The notes: generated from the letters alone by a model not told the origin. Shown: positions 55,449-64,000, counted from the first letter of the stretch. The stretch is 64,000 nucleotides of DNA from Rhodobacter sp. (GCA_027489175.1 JAIYAE010000014.1:376491-440490); one strand, 5' to 3'. Numbers and translations: made by a program.

Positions 55449-56357
55449 ATGACGATCACCGCCCAGATGGTGAAAGACCTGCGCGAAGCGACCGGCGCAG
55501 GCATGATGGACGTGAAGAAAGCGCTGACCGAAACCAACGGCGACATGGATGCCGCGGTTGACTGGCTGCGCACCAAGGGCCTGGCGAAAGCCGCCAAGAA
55601 GGCCGACCGCGTGGCCGCCGAAGGTCTGATCGGTGTGGCTGTGACCGATGGCAAAGGTGTCGCGGTCGAGATCAACTCGGAAACCGACTTTGTCGCCAAG
55701 AACGCCGATTTCCAGGCGCTTGTCCGCGAAGTGGCGAATGTCGCCCTGACCACCGGTGCCGAGATCGAGGTCGTCAAGGCCACCCATCTGAACGGCAAGA
55801 CCGTGGATACCGTGGTGCAGGAAGCGATTTCGCGCATCGGCGAAAACCTGACCTTCCGCCGCATGCATGTGCTGGAGGGCGAGACCGTCGTGTCCTACGT
55901 CCACAACGCCGCAACTGCTGGCATGGGCAAGATAGGCGTGCTGGTCGCGCTGAAGGGCGACAAGGCCAAGGCGGAAGAGATCGGCAAGCAGTTCGCGATG
56001 CATATCGCCGCGACTTCGCCTCTGTCGCTGTCGGAAGCCACGCTTGACCCGGTCGTGCTGGAGCGGGAACTGGCCGTGCAGACCGCCAAGGCGCTGGAAG
56101 AGAACGCAGCCTCGCCCAAGCCGAAGCCGGATGCGGTGATCCACAACAACATCATCCCCGGCCGGATGAAGCGTTTCCTGGCGGAAAACACGCTGCTGGG
56201 CCAGGCCTTCGTTATCAACCCCGACCTGACCGTGGAAGCCGCGGCCAAGGAAGCCGGCGTCGAGATCACCGGTTTCGCCCGCGTCGCGGTGGGCGAGGGG
56301 ATCGAGAAGAAGTCGGAAGACTTTGCCGCCGAAGTGGCCAAGGCGCTGCAGGGCTGA
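55449..56357 (+). CDS. tsf: Elongation factor Ts
   Basis: 302 residues. [44 protein letters not shown] is the UBA-like N-terminal domain, and [19 protein letters not shown] is the TDFV motif that displaces Mg from EF-Tu. Two core subdomains follow, ending near [18 protein letters not shown]. It regenerates EF-Tu-GTP. Start ATG 55449 after TGAGGAG; a GTG at 55440 is the only alternative. Followed by an intrinsic terminator. Confidence 0.97.
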   Translation: MTITAQMVKDLREATGAGMMDVKKALTETNGDMDAAVDWLRTKGLAKAAKKADRVAAEGLIGVAVTDGKGVAVEINSETDFVAKNADFQALVREVANVALTTGAEIEVVKATHLNGKTVDTVVQEAISRIGENLTFRRMHVLEGETVVSYVHNAATAGMGKIGVLVALKGDKAKAEEIGKQFAMHIAATSPLSLSEATLDPVVLERELAVQTAKALEENAASPKPKPDAVIHNNIIPGRMKRFLAENTLLGQAFVINPDLTVEAAAKEAGVEITGFARVAVGEGIEKKSEDFAAEVAKALQG

Positions 56358-56378
56358 TCTTTTGAAAGACAGGGCAGG

Positions 56379-56408
56379 GGGCCGGTGCAGCGATGCGCCG
56401 GCCCTTTT
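56379..56408 (+). terminator. Intrinsic terminator of rpsB-tsf
   Basis: GGGCCGGTGC (56379-56388) / GCGCCGGCCC (56395-56404), 10-bp stem with one G-U and a 6-nt loop, then TTTT (56405-56408). It lies 21 nt after the tsf stop. The following 270 bases to the LuxR gene hold no recognisable gene or site. Confidence 0.8.
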
Positions 56409-56678
56409 CCGTTGTGGTGGGACCCAGAACGTCAGCGGCGCGGCCCTGGGGAAGGCCGCGCCGCAAGATCTTGTCCCACCCCTCGGGGATGAAACAGGGC
56501 AGACAAGACTGACGTCAGCCGCAGGGAGAGCGGCGCACAACGTGGTTCACTTGACCGCTAATGGCGATAAAGGTTTCCCTTAGGTCAGGAATGCCCGACC
56601 ATCGCCCGTAGCGTGAGTAGGGAATACCATACCTTGGTCATATCCGCGCACCCGACCGGTGCCTTACCCTTGCGGTCC

Positions 56679-57464
56679 CTACCGGGCGGCGAGGGCCACG
56701 TCGGGCAGGCGCTGGAAGATCATGTTGAGAAGCGCCCCCTTGGCCACGGCCTGGGCGGTCGTTTCCACGGCCAGCGCCTCACGCGCAAGGCGCAGGTGCT
56801 TTTCAACCATCGCCGGGCTGACGCCCATCAACAGCGCCACATCCTGAGTGGTCTTGCCATCGGCGACCCACTCCAGCGCCTCGCGCTGGCGGGGCGACAG
56901 GGCGCGGTGGCGGCTGAGCTGCGGCAGATGCACGATGGTCAGGTGCATCATATTGGCGACGGCGATGATTTCCTCACCCCGGGCGGCGAAGATCCGATCA
57001 ACCTCGGCGTGGTCCAGGCCCGGATCAGCGATCAGCCCCAGCGCGCCCTTGGAGCGGGACGACACTTCCGGAAAGCTGATCGAAATGCCCGCGGTCACGC
57101 CCATGGCGGCGTTCTGGCGCACGGCCTCGGCCTCCTCGGCGGAAAGCTTGCCCGCCTCGAACGCCTCTTTCACCCAAGTCCAGGTGCAGGCACCCGAAGA
57201 CCGCTCCGCCCAGCGAAAGACCGGGGTTTTGGCGTAAAAGCCACCGCGAAAGTAGCGCTGCACATAGTCGGCATCACAGGTGGACAGGAACAGCGCATCA
57301 TCCGGGTCGCCGATCGTCTTCAGGTGGCGAAAGCGGGTGAAGCCATAGTTCACCCGGCGAAAGCCAAGGCTGCCAAAATAGGCCGTGGCGATGCCCCAAG
57401 TGTCATCAATGCTGGAGGCACTCGCGATCCGGTTCAAAAGCTGCAGAATTGTCATGTCTGTCAT
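56679..57464 (-). CDS. LuxR-type regulator with autoinducer-binding domain, no luxI nearby
   Basis: 261 residues. N-terminal Autoind_bind-like domain (ATAYFGSLGFRRVNYGFTRF, YVQRYFRGGFYAKTPVFRWA with the conserved W, GVTAGISISFPEVSSRSKGALGLIAD) and C-terminal GerE/LuxR HTH (LSPRQREALEWVADGKTTQDVALLMGVSPAMVEKHLRLAREAL). No acyl-homoserine-lactone synthase lies in the window, so it is an orphan (solo) LuxR that may sense foreign or non-AHL signals. Start 57464, or 57455 (second Met). A 17-bp dyad lies about 140 bp upstream. Confidence 0.85.
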   Translation of the reverse strand: MTDMTILQLLNRIASASSIDDTWGIATAYFGSLGFRRVNYGFTRFRHLKTIGDPDDALFLSTCDADYVQRYFRGGFYAKTPVFRWAERSSGACTWTWVKEAFEAGKLSAEEAEAVRQNAAMGVTAGISISFPEVSSRSKGALGLIADPGLDHAEVDRIFAARGEEIIAVANMMHLTIVHLPQLSRHRALSPRQREALEWVADGKTTQDVALLMGVSPAMVEKHLRLAREALAVETTAQAVAKGALLNMIFQRLPDVALAAR

Positions 57465-57604
57465 CGTCTCTGTCCTTCAAGCGCAAGGTATTCCCAAGGT
57501 TGCAGGCATTTGCCGCCGGGTCACCTTTGCCGTGCGCCGAGTGATAGGTCGGGTTTTCCGTCCTGTCGAGAAAAGATGCCAGCCAGACCGGCCAAATGGG
57601 CCAA

Positions 57605-57621
57605 ATGACAGAAGATGTCAT
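57605..57621. promoter_or_regulatory. 17-bp dyad upstream of the LuxR gene
   Basis: ATGACA-GAAGA-TGTCAT has perfect 6-bp arms around a 5-bp spacer. It lies between gph (ends 57640) and the LuxR gene on the same strand. It does not match the classical lux box, but its position suits a regulator site for the LuxR gene. Confidence 0.4.
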
Positions 57622-57639
57622 CTAACCGCGCCCGTGCGG

Positions 57640-58329
57640 TCAGGTATTGGGCACAAGCCGCGGGGCGAAATGGCTGACGAGGCCGGGCAGGGCGGCGAAA
57701 TCGCTGAAGATCAGCTTGGCCCCAAGGTCGTCCACCGGGGCCTTGCGATAGCCTTCGGTGAACAGCGCCAGTGGCACGCCCGCGCGCTGGGCGGTTTCGG
57801 CATCAACCTCACTGTCCCCGACAAAGAGCGCAGCCCCGGGTCCCATGGCCGAGAGCGCGGCCAGCAACGGGGCCGGGTCGGGCTTGCGCTGGGGCAGGCT
57901 GTCGCCGCCGATCAGCACTGCGATGTGCTTGTCGAGCCCGAAATGACGCAAGGCAGCGCGGGCAGGGCCTGCGGGTTTGTTGGTGCAAAGCCCAAGGCGG
58001 TGGCCTTGCGCGGCAAGCGCGTCCAGCGCGGGCAGGACACCGGGATAAAGCACTGTCAGATCAAAGGCATCTTCGTACAAGCTGATGAACTGGGCCACGA
58101 GGTCGCGGTGCAGCGGCCCAGCCGGATCCAGGCCCTGCGACTGCAAGAGCCGCGCCACCAGAACGCCGACGCCATTGCCGATGAAGCCTTTGACAACTAG
58201 AAAAGGAAAGGGCTGCAAGCCATTGGCAGTGAACACTTTATTGGCAGCAGCGTGGATGTCCGGCGCGGAATCGATCAGGGTGCCGTCGAGATCGAAGATG
58301 ATGTTGAGGGGCTGGGTCTGGTCAGCCAC
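57640..58329 (-). CDS. gph: Phosphoglycolate phosphatase (HAD family)
   Basis: 229 residues from GTG 58329 (VADQTQPLNIIFDLDGTLIDSAPDIH). HAD motif I is FDLDGTLIDS with nucleophile Asp; motif II LGLCTNKP; motif III Lys in QRKPDPAPLL; motif IV FVGDSEVDAETAQRAGVP. FDLDGTLIDSAPDIHAAAN and the helical cap match Gph, which removes 2-phosphoglycolate. The start overlaps the rpe stop by 8 nt, so rpe-gph are coupled as in many Proteobacteria. ATGs further upstream would extend into rpe. Confidence 0.9.
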   Translation of the reverse strand: MADQTQPLNIIFDLDGTLIDSAPDIHAAANKVFTANGLQPFPFLVVKGFIGNGVGVLVARLLQSQGLDPAGPLHRDLVAQFISLYEDAFDLTVLYPGVLPALDALAAQGHRLGLCTNKPAGPARAALRHFGLDKHIAVLIGGDSLPQRKPDPAPLLAALSAMGPGAALFVGDSEVDAETAQRAGVPLALFTEGYRKAPVDDLGAKLIFSDFAALPGLVSHFAPRLVPNT

Positions 58330-59014
58330 GGGCAGCCTCGGCCGCGGCGCGGATCGCACGGATATTGGCGCCATAGCCCGCCGGATTGTCCACCGATCCA
58401 CCCTTGAACACCGCCGAGCCTGCAACCAGCGCATCCGCACCGGCCTTGGCAACGAGGGGTGCCGTGGCGACGGTGACCCCGCCATCCACCTCGATATGCA
58501 CGGGGCGGCCGCCGATCATCTCGCGCAGGCGGGCGATTTTCGGCAGTTGGCTTTCGATGAATACCTGCCCGCCGAAGCCCGGGTTGACGGTCATCACGCA
58601 GACCAAATCCACCATGTCCAGAAGATCCGCCACCGCCTCGACCGAGGTGCCGGGGTTCAGCGCCACGCCAGCCTTTTTCCCAAGGGAACGAATGGCTTGA
58701 AGCGTGCGGTGAATGTGCGGCCCAGCCTCGACATGCGCAGTGAGGATATCTGCACCGGCCTTGGCGAAAGCCTCAAGATAGGGGTCCACCGGGGCGATCA
58801 TCAGATGCACGTCCATCACGCCCTTGATATGCGGCCGGAGCGCCGCGCACATCGCCGGGCCAAAGGTCAGGTTCGGCACGAAATGGCCATCCATCACATC
58901 GACATGCACCCAATCGGCACCCTCAGCCTCAATCGCGCGGCATTCAGCGCCAAAGTTGGCAAAGTCGGCAGCCAGGATCGAGGGGGCGATCTTGATCGAA
59001 CGGTTGAAGGGCAA
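58322..59014 (-). CDS. rpe: Ribulose-phosphate 3-epimerase
   Basis: 230 residues. IKIAPSILAADFANFG, VHVDVMDGHFVPNLTFGP (metal His/Asp), MDVHLMIAPVDPYLEAFAKAGADILTAHVEA, VMTVNPGFGGQVFIESQLPKI and EVDGGVTVATAPLVAKAGADALVAGSAVFKG are diagnostic. It interconverts ribulose 5-phosphate and xylulose 5-phosphate in the pentose phosphate and, if present, Calvin pathways. Start ATG 59014. Overlaps gph downstream. Confidence 0.96.
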   Translation of the reverse strand: MPFNRSIKIAPSILAADFANFGAECRAIEAEGADWVHVDVMDGHFVPNLTFGPAMCAALRPHIKGVMDVHLMIAPVDPYLEAFAKAGADILTAHVEAGPHIHRTLQAIRSLGKKAGVALNPGTSVEAVADLLDMVDLVCVMTVNPGFGGQVFIESQLPKIARLREMIGGRPVHIEVDGGVTVATAPLVAKAGADALVAGSAVFKGGSVDNPAGYGANIRAIRAAAEAARG

Positions 59015-59151
59015 AGCGGCATCCTTTCGCGGTCAACGCCTCATATCGTGGCGGCTCCGGCCTTTCCAGCGCACATTACATGACATAATACTGATTATGC
59101 GTTATTCGGGCATAGGCAACTACACCTACCCCAAAGCCATTTTGCCAAGAA

Positions 59152-59181
59152 AAAAGGCCCGGTGCGAGGACCGGGCCTTTT
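59152..59181. terminator. Bidirectional intrinsic terminator after ndk
   Basis: AAAAGGCCCGGT (59152-59163) / ACCGGGCCTTTT (59170-59181), perfect 12-bp stem with a 6-nt loop. The A and T arms provide a U-run on either strand. On the minus strand it follows the ndk stop by 18 nt. Confidence 0.85.
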
Positions 59182-59199
59182 CCTGAATTGCAGCCGTTA

Positions 59200-59622
59200 T
59201 CAGCCGACCAGTTCAAGGCCCGAGAAGAAGAACGCGATCTCACGCGCCGCAGCGCCTTCGCTGTCGGACCCGTGGACCGAGTTCTCGCCCTTGGACAGCG
59301 CGAACTCCTTGCGGATCGTGCCGGCAGCGGCAGCGGCCGGGTCGGTCGCGCCCATCACTTCGCGGTTCTTCAGGATCGCGCCTTCGCCTTCCAGCACCTG
59401 CACAACCACCGGCTCTGACGCCATGTAGGCCACCAGCTCACCATAGAAGCCGCGCTCTTTATGCTCGGCGTAGAACTCACCGGCCTGGGCGGCGGTCAGG
59501 TGGATGCGCTTGGACGCGACGACCCGCAGGCCCGCTTCTTCAAACTTGGCAACGATCTTGCCGGTAAGGTTGCGCTTGGTGGCGTCGGGTTTGATGATCG
59601 ACAGGGTGCGTTCGGTGGCCAT
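59200..59622 (-). CDS. ndk: Nucleoside diphosphate kinase
   Basis: 140 residues. [22 protein letters not shown] (Lys of KPDA), [20 protein letters not shown] and [21 protein letters not shown] with the phospho-His in NSVHGSDS. It equilibrates NTP pools. Start ATG 59622 behind AAGGAG; an upstream ATG at 59646 only adds a short tail. Divergent from the YheS-like ABC-F gene; the 125-bp gap must hold both promoters. Confidence 0.97.
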   Translation of the reverse strand: MATERTLSIIKPDATKRNLTGKIVAKFEEAGLRVVASKRIHLTAAQAGEFYAEHKERGFYGELVAYMASEPVVVQVLEGEGAILKNREVMGATDPAAAAAGTIRKEFALSKGENSVHGSDSEGAAAREIAFFFSGLELVG

Positions 59623-59747
59623 GGGGCTCTCCTTAAGGTGTGGCACGAGGTGCCGGAATGGGATGCGCGGCTGCTATCATGCCGCGTGTGCATTGAAAAG
59701 CCGTCGCGGCATTGACGACGGCCGTGTGATCAGGCACTTCGCACCCC

Positions 59748-61598
59748 ATGCTGAAAATCGAAGACATCACCTATTCCGTTGAAGGCCGCCCGCTGTTTGA
59801 GGGTGCTTCTGCCACGATTCCCACTGGCCACAAGGTGGGCATCGTTGGCCGCAATGGCGCGGGGAAAACCACGCTTTTCCGCCTGATCCGGGGTGAGCTT
59901 GCGCTGGAGGGCGGAACGATCACCCTGCCCCAGCGCGCGCGCATTGGCGGCGTGGCGCAGGAGGTGCCGTCGTCGGAAACCTCGCTGCTGGATACGGTGC
60001 TTGCCGCCGATACCGAGCGTGCGAGCCTGATGGCCGAGGCGGAGACCGCGCATGACGCCCACCGCATCGCCGAGATTCAGGCGCGGCTGGCCGATATTGA
60101 TGCCTGGTCTGCGGAAGGTCGCGCCTCCAACATCCTGAAAGGATTGGGGTTTGATGCAGCGCAGCAGTTGATGCCCTGTTCCGCTTTCTCGGGCGGCTGG
60201 CGGATGCGAGTGGCCCTCGCCGGGGTGCTGTTCGCGCAGCCGGATTACCTCTTGCTGGACGAACCGACCAACTATCTGGACCTTGAAGGTGCACTCTGGC
60301 TAGAAAGCTACCTGCAAAAGTACCCCCACACCGTCCTGATCATCAGCCACGACCGCGGCCTTCTGAACCGCGCCGTGCAGGGCATTTTGCACCTGGATGC
60401 GAAGAAACTGACCTACTGGACCGGCCCCTATGACCAGTTCGCGCGGCAAATGGCCGAACGCCGGGCCGTTCTGACGGCCGAGGCGAAGAAGATCGACGCC
60501 CGCCGCGCCCACCTGCAAAGCTTTGTCGACCGCTTCAAGGCCAAGGCGTCAAAGGCCGTGCAGGCCCAGTCCCGCGTCAAGATGCTAGAAAAGCTGACCC
60601 CGATCGCCGCGCCGGAAGAGGCGAAGAAGGTGGTTTTCACCTTCCCGGAGCCGGAAGAGTTGTCGCCCCCGATCATCAACCTTGATGGTGCGGCGGTCGG
60701 ATATGGTGGCCCGCCGGTCCTGAAGAAGCTGAACCTGCGGATCGACCAGGATGACCGCATCGCCCTTCTGGGCCGCAACGGTGAGGGAAAGTCAACGCTT
60801 TCCAAGCTGTTGGCGGGCAAACTTCAAGCCTCCGAGGGCAAGCTGGCTCGTTCATCGAAGCTGCGGATCGGCTATTTCGCCCAGCATCAGGTGGACGAAC
60901 TGCACATCGACGAAACCCCGCTGCAGCACATCCAGCGCCTGCGGCCGGCCGAGATGCAGGCGAAACTGCGCGCGCGTCTGGCCGGGTTTGGCCTGATGGC
61001 CGATCAGGCGGACACCGTCGTTGGCCGCCTGTCGGGCGGGCAAAAGGCGCGGCTGTCGCTCCTCCTCGCCACCATCGACGCGCCGCATCTACTGATCCTG
61101 GACGAACCGACCAACCACTTGGATATCGAATCCCGTGAGGCCTTGGTGGACGCGCTGACCGAATACTCCGGCGCGGTGATCCTGGTTTCCCACGACATGC
61201 ACCTTCTCAGCCTAGTGGCTGACCGTCTTTGGCTGGTCAAGGGCGGCGCCGTCACCCCCTACACCGAAGACCTTGAGGCCTATCGCCGCCAGCTTCTGGC
61301 TGGTGAGGATGAAGTGAAGACCGCACCGAAACCTGTTGAAAAGAAACGCCAAGTCAGCCGGGACGAAATCCTCGCCCTGAAGGCCGAGGTCCGGAAAAGC
61401 GAAGAGCGCCTCGCCAAGCTGAACGAGATGCGCGACAAGCTGGCGACCAAGCTGGCCGACCCCGCCTTGTACGAAGACGCCCGCAAGGGTGAGCTTGCCA
61501 CCTGGAACGCCAAGTACGCCGAGGTGATGACAGCGCTGGACCGGGCCGAGGCTATGTGGCTGGCAGCGCAGGAAAAACTGGAACAGGCAGCGGCTTAG
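59748..61598 (+). CDS. ABC-F family ATPase, YheS-like
   Basis: 616 residues with two ABC domains: GRNGAGKTT (about residues 34-42) with FSGGWRMRVALAGVLFAQPDYLLLDEPTNYLDLEG, and GRNGEGKST with LSGGQKARLSLLLATIDAPHLLILDEPTNHLDIES. FSGGWRMR and NYLD are the YheS/ABCF3 signature. The inter-domain arm (about 230-290, rich in Lys/Arg/Ala) and a C-terminal coiled coil (about 530-610) are present. A ribosome-associated translation factor, distinct from the Uup-like paralogue at 735. Confidence 0.9.
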   Translation: MLKIEDITYSVEGRPLFEGASATIPTGHKVGIVGRNGAGKTTLFRLIRGELALEGGTITLPQRARIGGVAQEVPSSETSLLDTVLAADTERASLMAEAETAHDAHRIAEIQARLADIDAWSAEGRASNILKGLGFDAAQQLMPCSAFSGGWRMRVALAGVLFAQPDYLLLDEPTNYLDLEGALWLESYLQKYPHTVLIISHDRGLLNRAVQGILHLDAKKLTYWTGPYDQFARQMAERRAVLTAEAKKIDARRAHLQSFVDRFKAKASKAVQAQSRVKMLEKLTPIAAPEEAKKVVFTFPEPEELSPPIINLDGAAVGYGGPPVLKKLNLRIDQDDRIALLGRNGEGKSTLSKLLAGKLQASEGKLARSSKLRIGYFAQHQVDELHIDETPLQHIQRLRPAEMQAKLRARLAGFGLMADQADTVVGRLSGGQKARLSLLLATIDAPHLLILDEPTNHLDIESREALVDALTEYSGAVILVSHDMHLLSLVADRLWLVKGGAVTPYTEDLEAYRRQLLAGEDEVKTAPKPVEKKRQVSRDEILALKAEVRKSEERLAKLNEMRDKLATKLADPALYEDARKGELATWNAKYAEVMTALDRAEAMWLAAQEKLEQAAA

Positions 61599-62305
61599 CG
61601 CGACTTGGCGGCGTAATGCTGTTCAATCCGGTCCCAGCTGACCTTGCACCAGCTTTCGTCGTCGGGCCAGTCGTCGGCGGTCATGTCCATTGGCGTCGGC
61701 AGTGGCAAGGGATCGCCGGAAAAGCTCCAGCTGCGGGCCTTTGAGACGGGAAAGGTCAGAAGGTGGAAGGTTGTGGCGGGGGTCAGCCTAAGCTGGGCCG
61801 CGCCCTCTGCCCCGGTGTCGGCGCTTGCGTGGTCATAAAGGACGAAGGTCTTGTCGTTCGACAGGCGCAGGAACAGGATCAGCATGCCATGTTCCGGATC
61901 GCGCAGGCGCTTGACCGCCGTGACAGTGAAAGTCTCATCCCGGACAAGGCCACGCGCAAGATCGGCTTCCAGGTCGGACAGCCTGTGTTGCCTTGTCCGC
62001 CTTGAGCGCAGCGTCCAGCGGATCTGGCTGGTAACCGTGTAGCCCAAGATCAGGATCGGCATTGCGACGGCGATGTAAAACGTGACCGGATTGCTGCGCC
62101 ACGCGCCGTTGGCCAAAGGGATGCCGGCCAGCATCGCAAGGATCGCCAGGACTAGATAGGCAAGCATCGTGAAGATGGCCGGTGCCAGAGTGGCCGCCGC
62201 AAGCAGCAACCAGAGGTTTCGGCCGGCATTTCCGTGACGGGCTGCGGCAATCAGCCCTTCAAGTTGTGCCATCTCTGGCGGGGTCATCTGGCGCGCTTTT
62301 GCCAT
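61595..62305 (-). CDS. Two-TM membrane protein of unknown function
   Basis: 236 residues from MAKARQMTPPEMAQLEGLI. Two TMs (LWLLLAAATLAPAIFTMLAYLVLAILAMLAGI and PVTFYIAVAMPILILGYTVTSQI), then a cytoplasmic domain of about 130 residues with beta-rich text (ETFTVTAVKRLRDPEHGMLILFLRLSNDKTFVLYDHASADTGAEG). I do not recognise a family. Its 3' end overlaps the ABC-F gene stop by 4 nt on the opposite strand; it diverges from the MarC gene. Confidence 0.7.
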   Translation of the reverse strand: MAKARQMTPPEMAQLEGLIAAARHGNAGRNLWLLLAAATLAPAIFTMLAYLVLAILAMLAGIPLANGAWRSNPVTFYIAVAMPILILGYTVTSQIRWTLRSRRTRQHRLSDLEADLARGLVRDETFTVTAVKRLRDPEHGMLILFLRLSNDKTFVLYDHASADTGAEGAAQLRLTPATTFHLLTFPVSKARSWSFSGDPLPLPTPMDMTADDWPDDESWCKVSWDRIEQHYAAKSR

Positions 62306-62467
62306 CGGGCCTACCTGCTGCAACGGCCGGTCCACCGGCCTGCAAGCAGACTATGACAGGCCGCAGTGCCGTCCGCAAAACGAACCTTTGGCCGGAGGGG
62401 CCGCGCAGGTTCCGCTTTCCAAAGGCTGGGGCTGCGGGCTACCCTGCCCCGAACCGCCGGAGCGATG

Positions 62468-63088
62468 ATGCCAGAAACCGCTTTCCTGATCACGGCTTTC
62501 GCCACGCTTTTCGTGGTGATCGACCCGCCCGGCCTAGTGCCCCTATTCATCGCCTTGACGCGGGGCATGCCACCCGAGCGGCGCCGGGCCATGGCGCGGC
62601 GGGCTTGCATCATTGCGGCGGTCCTGCTTTTGCTTTTCGGCGTCGCTGGTGAGGCGATCCTGGGCTTCATCGGTATCTCGATGCCCGCGTTCCGGATTGC
62701 CGGGGGGATCCTTTTGTTCCTCACCGCGCTCGATATGCTGTTCGAACGGCGCACCCAGCGGCGGGAGGGCCAACAGGCCGACCCGGACCATGATCCTTCG
62801 GTCTTCCCCCTTGCCACGCCCCTGATCGCGGGGCCTGGGGCGATTGCGACGATGATCCTGCTGGTCGGCGAATCCGGCACCGGCTGGGCGGGGACCTTTG
62901 CGGTGCTGGGGCTGATGCTTTTGATGATCGTGGTGACCTATGCCTTCCTCCTCGCCTCACCGCCACTGGAGCGGATGCTGGGCCGGACCGGGACCATCGT
63001 CATCACCCGGCTTCTGGGGATGCTGCTTGCGGCCTTGTCGGTGCAATTCGTGATTGATGGGGTCAAGGGGACCGGGTTGATCGGCTGA
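62468..63088 (+). CDS. MarC-family integral membrane protein
   Basis: 206 residues with six TMs. FATLFVVIDPPGLVPLFIALT, GISMPAFRIAGGILLFLTALDMLF and PLATPLIAGPGAIATMILL are the MarC (UPF0056/YchE) signature. Members were once linked to antibiotic resistance but that is not established; function unknown. Two adjacent ATGs (62465, 62468); spacing from GGAG favours 62468. Confidence 0.9.
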   Translation: MPETAFLITAFATLFVVIDPPGLVPLFIALTRGMPPERRRAMARRACIIAAVLLLLFGVAGEAILGFIGISMPAFRIAGGILLFLTALDMLFERRTQRREGQQADPDHDPSVFPLATPLIAGPGAIATMILLVGESGTGWAGTFAVLGLMLLMIVVTYAFLLASPPLERMLGRTGTIVITRLLGMLLAALSVQFVIDGVKGTGLIG

Positions 63089-63139
63089 CCTTTTCACGGA
63101 AGCCCCCTGCCCCCATATCGGTGAAAACCGGAGGTTCTG

Positions 63140-63715
63140 ATGGACGGAGAGACCCTGGCCCGTGTGGCCTATCTTGGCATCATCCTTGTCGCCCTTGGCG
63201 GCTGGGTGATGGTCGAGTTTCGCCAGCGGATGGGGCAGGCCTTGCGGATGGCGCTGGCCTGGGGGCTGATCTTTGTCGGCATGATGGCGGGCTATGGTCT
63301 GTGGTCCGACATCCGGCGCGAGGCGATGCCGGTGCAGATGGTCAGTGAGGCGGGAGAGGTGGAGGTGCCGATCTCACCCGACGGGCACTATTACCTGACG
63401 CTGCAGATCAACGGGACGGATGTGCCGTTCATGGTCGACACCGGGGCCTCGGGCATGGTGTTGGGGGTCGAGGATGCGGCGCGGCTGGGGATCGAGGCAG
63501 AGCCCCTGCGTTTTACCGGTGAGGCGATGACCGCGAACGGGGTGGTGCGGACCGCGCAGGTCACGCTGCCGCTGGTCGAATTGGGGCCGTTCCGGAATGA
63601 GGGGTTCCGGGCCTATGTGACCGAGGGCGAAATGCCGGGGTCGCTTCTGGGGATGGACTATCTTGGCCAGTTCCGGATGGAGTTCGGCGCAGGGCGGCTG
63701 GTTCTGCGGCAGTAG
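63140..63715 (+). CDS. Membrane-anchored retropepsin-like aspartic protease (TIGR02281 type)
   Basis: 191 residues. Two N-terminal TMs (LARVAYLGIILVALGGWVMVEF and MALAWGLIFVGMMAGYGLWSDI) hold a periplasmic clan AA domain: VPFMVDTGASGMVLGVEDAARLGI with the single catalytic Asp in DTGAS, a flap ANGVVRTAQVTLPLVEL, and SLLGMDYLGQFRMEF. One DTG motif means it must dimerise to be active, like retropepsins. Natural substrates are unknown. The TAG stop abuts a TGTCC/GGACA dyad. Confidence 0.85.
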   Translation: MDGETLARVAYLGIILVALGGWVMVEFRQRMGQALRMALAWGLIFVGMMAGYGLWSDIRREAMPVQMVSEAGEVEVPISPDGHYYLTLQINGTDVPFMVDTGASGMVLGVEDAARLGIEAEPLRFTGEAMTANGVVRTAQVTLPLVELGPFRNEGFRAYVTEGEMPGSLLGMDYLGQFRMEFGAGRLVLRQ

Positions 63716-63730
63716 TGTCCAGCGTGGACA
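63716..63730. repeat. TGTCC/GGACA dyad after the protease gene
   Basis: TGTCCA-GCG-TGGACA is a dyad that begins at the base after a TAG stop, exactly as copy B of the 47-bp repeat does at 25916. Only the dyad is shared; the flanking CCCATTGATTTCA block is not conserved here. Confidence 0.45.
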
Positions 63731-63806
63731 TTCTTTGAAAATCGTTTCAGATGAGCATCTTGGCATTTTTTGTTCAGGAAGTGTTAACCTAGTTCTGCCG
63801 GCAGGA

Positions 63807-64000
63807 TCAGGCTTCCGGCATCGGGCGCACCGGGCTTTCGGCCTTTTTCTCCCAACGTCCGCCCTCTTCCGACCAGTATTGTGCGGCGTGGCCGGCGGCG
63901 GTGATCGCGCGCCATTGGTCGCGGGCGGCGTCCTTGAGGTCGTCGCCGAACAGGATCCAGACCCGTTCCATCGCGGCAATCTCGGCGTCGTCGGCCCCTG
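63807..64000 (-). CDS. holC: DNA polymerase III chi subunit, N-terminus cut by window edge
   Basis: The 63 visible C-terminal residues on the minus strand (GADDAEIAAMERVWILFGDD, then LKDAARDQWRAITAAGHAAQ, then YWSEEGGRWEKKAESPVRPM) match the end of HolC: the ERVW-x-LF-x-x-DD strand, the amphipathic helix, and the YW-x-E...W-x-K-K tail. Chi links the clamp loader to SSB. The family is about 150 residues, so roughly 90 N-terminal residues lie beyond the window. The 76 bases between this stop and the dyad at 63716 contain an AT-rich stretch with no assigned role. Confidence 0.8.
   Translation of the reverse strand, partial: GADDAEIAAMERVWILFGDDLKDAARDQWRAITAAGHAAQYWSEEGGRWEKKAESPVRPMPEA

Noticed and set aside
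63774-63790. CtrA box upstream of the window's right end
   Set aside because: Only one TTAA half-site (in GTGTTAACC); no partner at 7-bp spacing.

Overview
The window is a high-GC, gene-dense chromosomal segment of an alphaproteobacterium, most probably a member of the Rhodobacteraceae (Rhodobacter/Gemmobacter/Tabrizicola-like). This rests on gene content and style: CckA, a DUF6778-like lipoprotein, an agl-type alpha-glucoside operon, perfect CtrA boxes, ATGA/GTGA/TTGA gene overlaps, and palindromic intergenic repeats typical of the family. I see no rRNA, tRNA, CRISPR array, insertion sequence, integrase or phage module. It reads as ordinary core/metabolic chromosome rather than an island, and both edges cut a gene (a CaiB-type CoA-transferase on the left, holC on the right).

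Layout. 1-12.5 kb: CoA-transferase (partial), Uup-type ABC-F ATPase, small outer-membrane barrel, TPM-domain protein pair, PLP-dependent decarboxylase, lipoprotein, cysS with a Cys-codon leader peptide, cimA coupled to a squalene/phytoene-synthase-like gene, and an MFS transporter. 12.5-24.1 kb: AlkA-type glycosylase and esterase, then a sugar-utilisation locus. In it, aglR-GH1 glucosidase-glk on the minus strand diverges from aglEFGAK on the plus strand, with LacI-type operators between them. 24.1-32.2 kb: a small membrane ORF, a GNAT-like protein, PhyH dioxygenase, TDT-family transporter, class I amidotransferase, guaB, a zeta-toxin-like kinase, a small exported protein and rsmB. 32.3-43.0 kb: cckA behind a triple CtrA-box array, hemB, a membrane protein, mfd, and a translationally coupled trio (acyl-CoA synthetase, DsbA-family, Bcr/CflA MFS). 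43.1-50.7 kb: XRE-cupin regulator, a metallophosphatase paired with a Ser/Thr kinase-Usp fusion, an entericidin, a YejA-like binding protein, a probable small RNA, bdhA-patatin, and DUF502. 50.8-64 kb: psuK-psuG, an enolase-superfamily enzyme, DUF1330, rpsB-tsf with a structured leader, an orphan LuxR regulator, rpe-gph, ndk, a second ABC-F, MarC, a retropepsin-like protease and holC.

How parts work together. The agl locus is a self-contained catabolic unit: AglEFG-K imports alpha-glucosides, AglA hydrolyses them in the cytoplasm, Glk phosphorylates the glucose, and AglR probably controls both arms. PsuK/PsuG break down pseudouridine. CckA is the top kinase of the CtrA phosphorelay and carries CtrA boxes itself, suggesting feedback. 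The phosphatase/kinase-Usp pair looks like a small reversible-phosphorylation stress module.

The most noteworthy non-coding observations are: a putative cysteine-sensing attenuator before cysS; an unassigned ~77-nt RNA with its own promoter and intrinsic terminator; a ~76-nt closed multi-helix leader before rpsB; a 47-bp repeat present twice; and the CtrA boxes. All functional statements about these are inferences from sequence alone.
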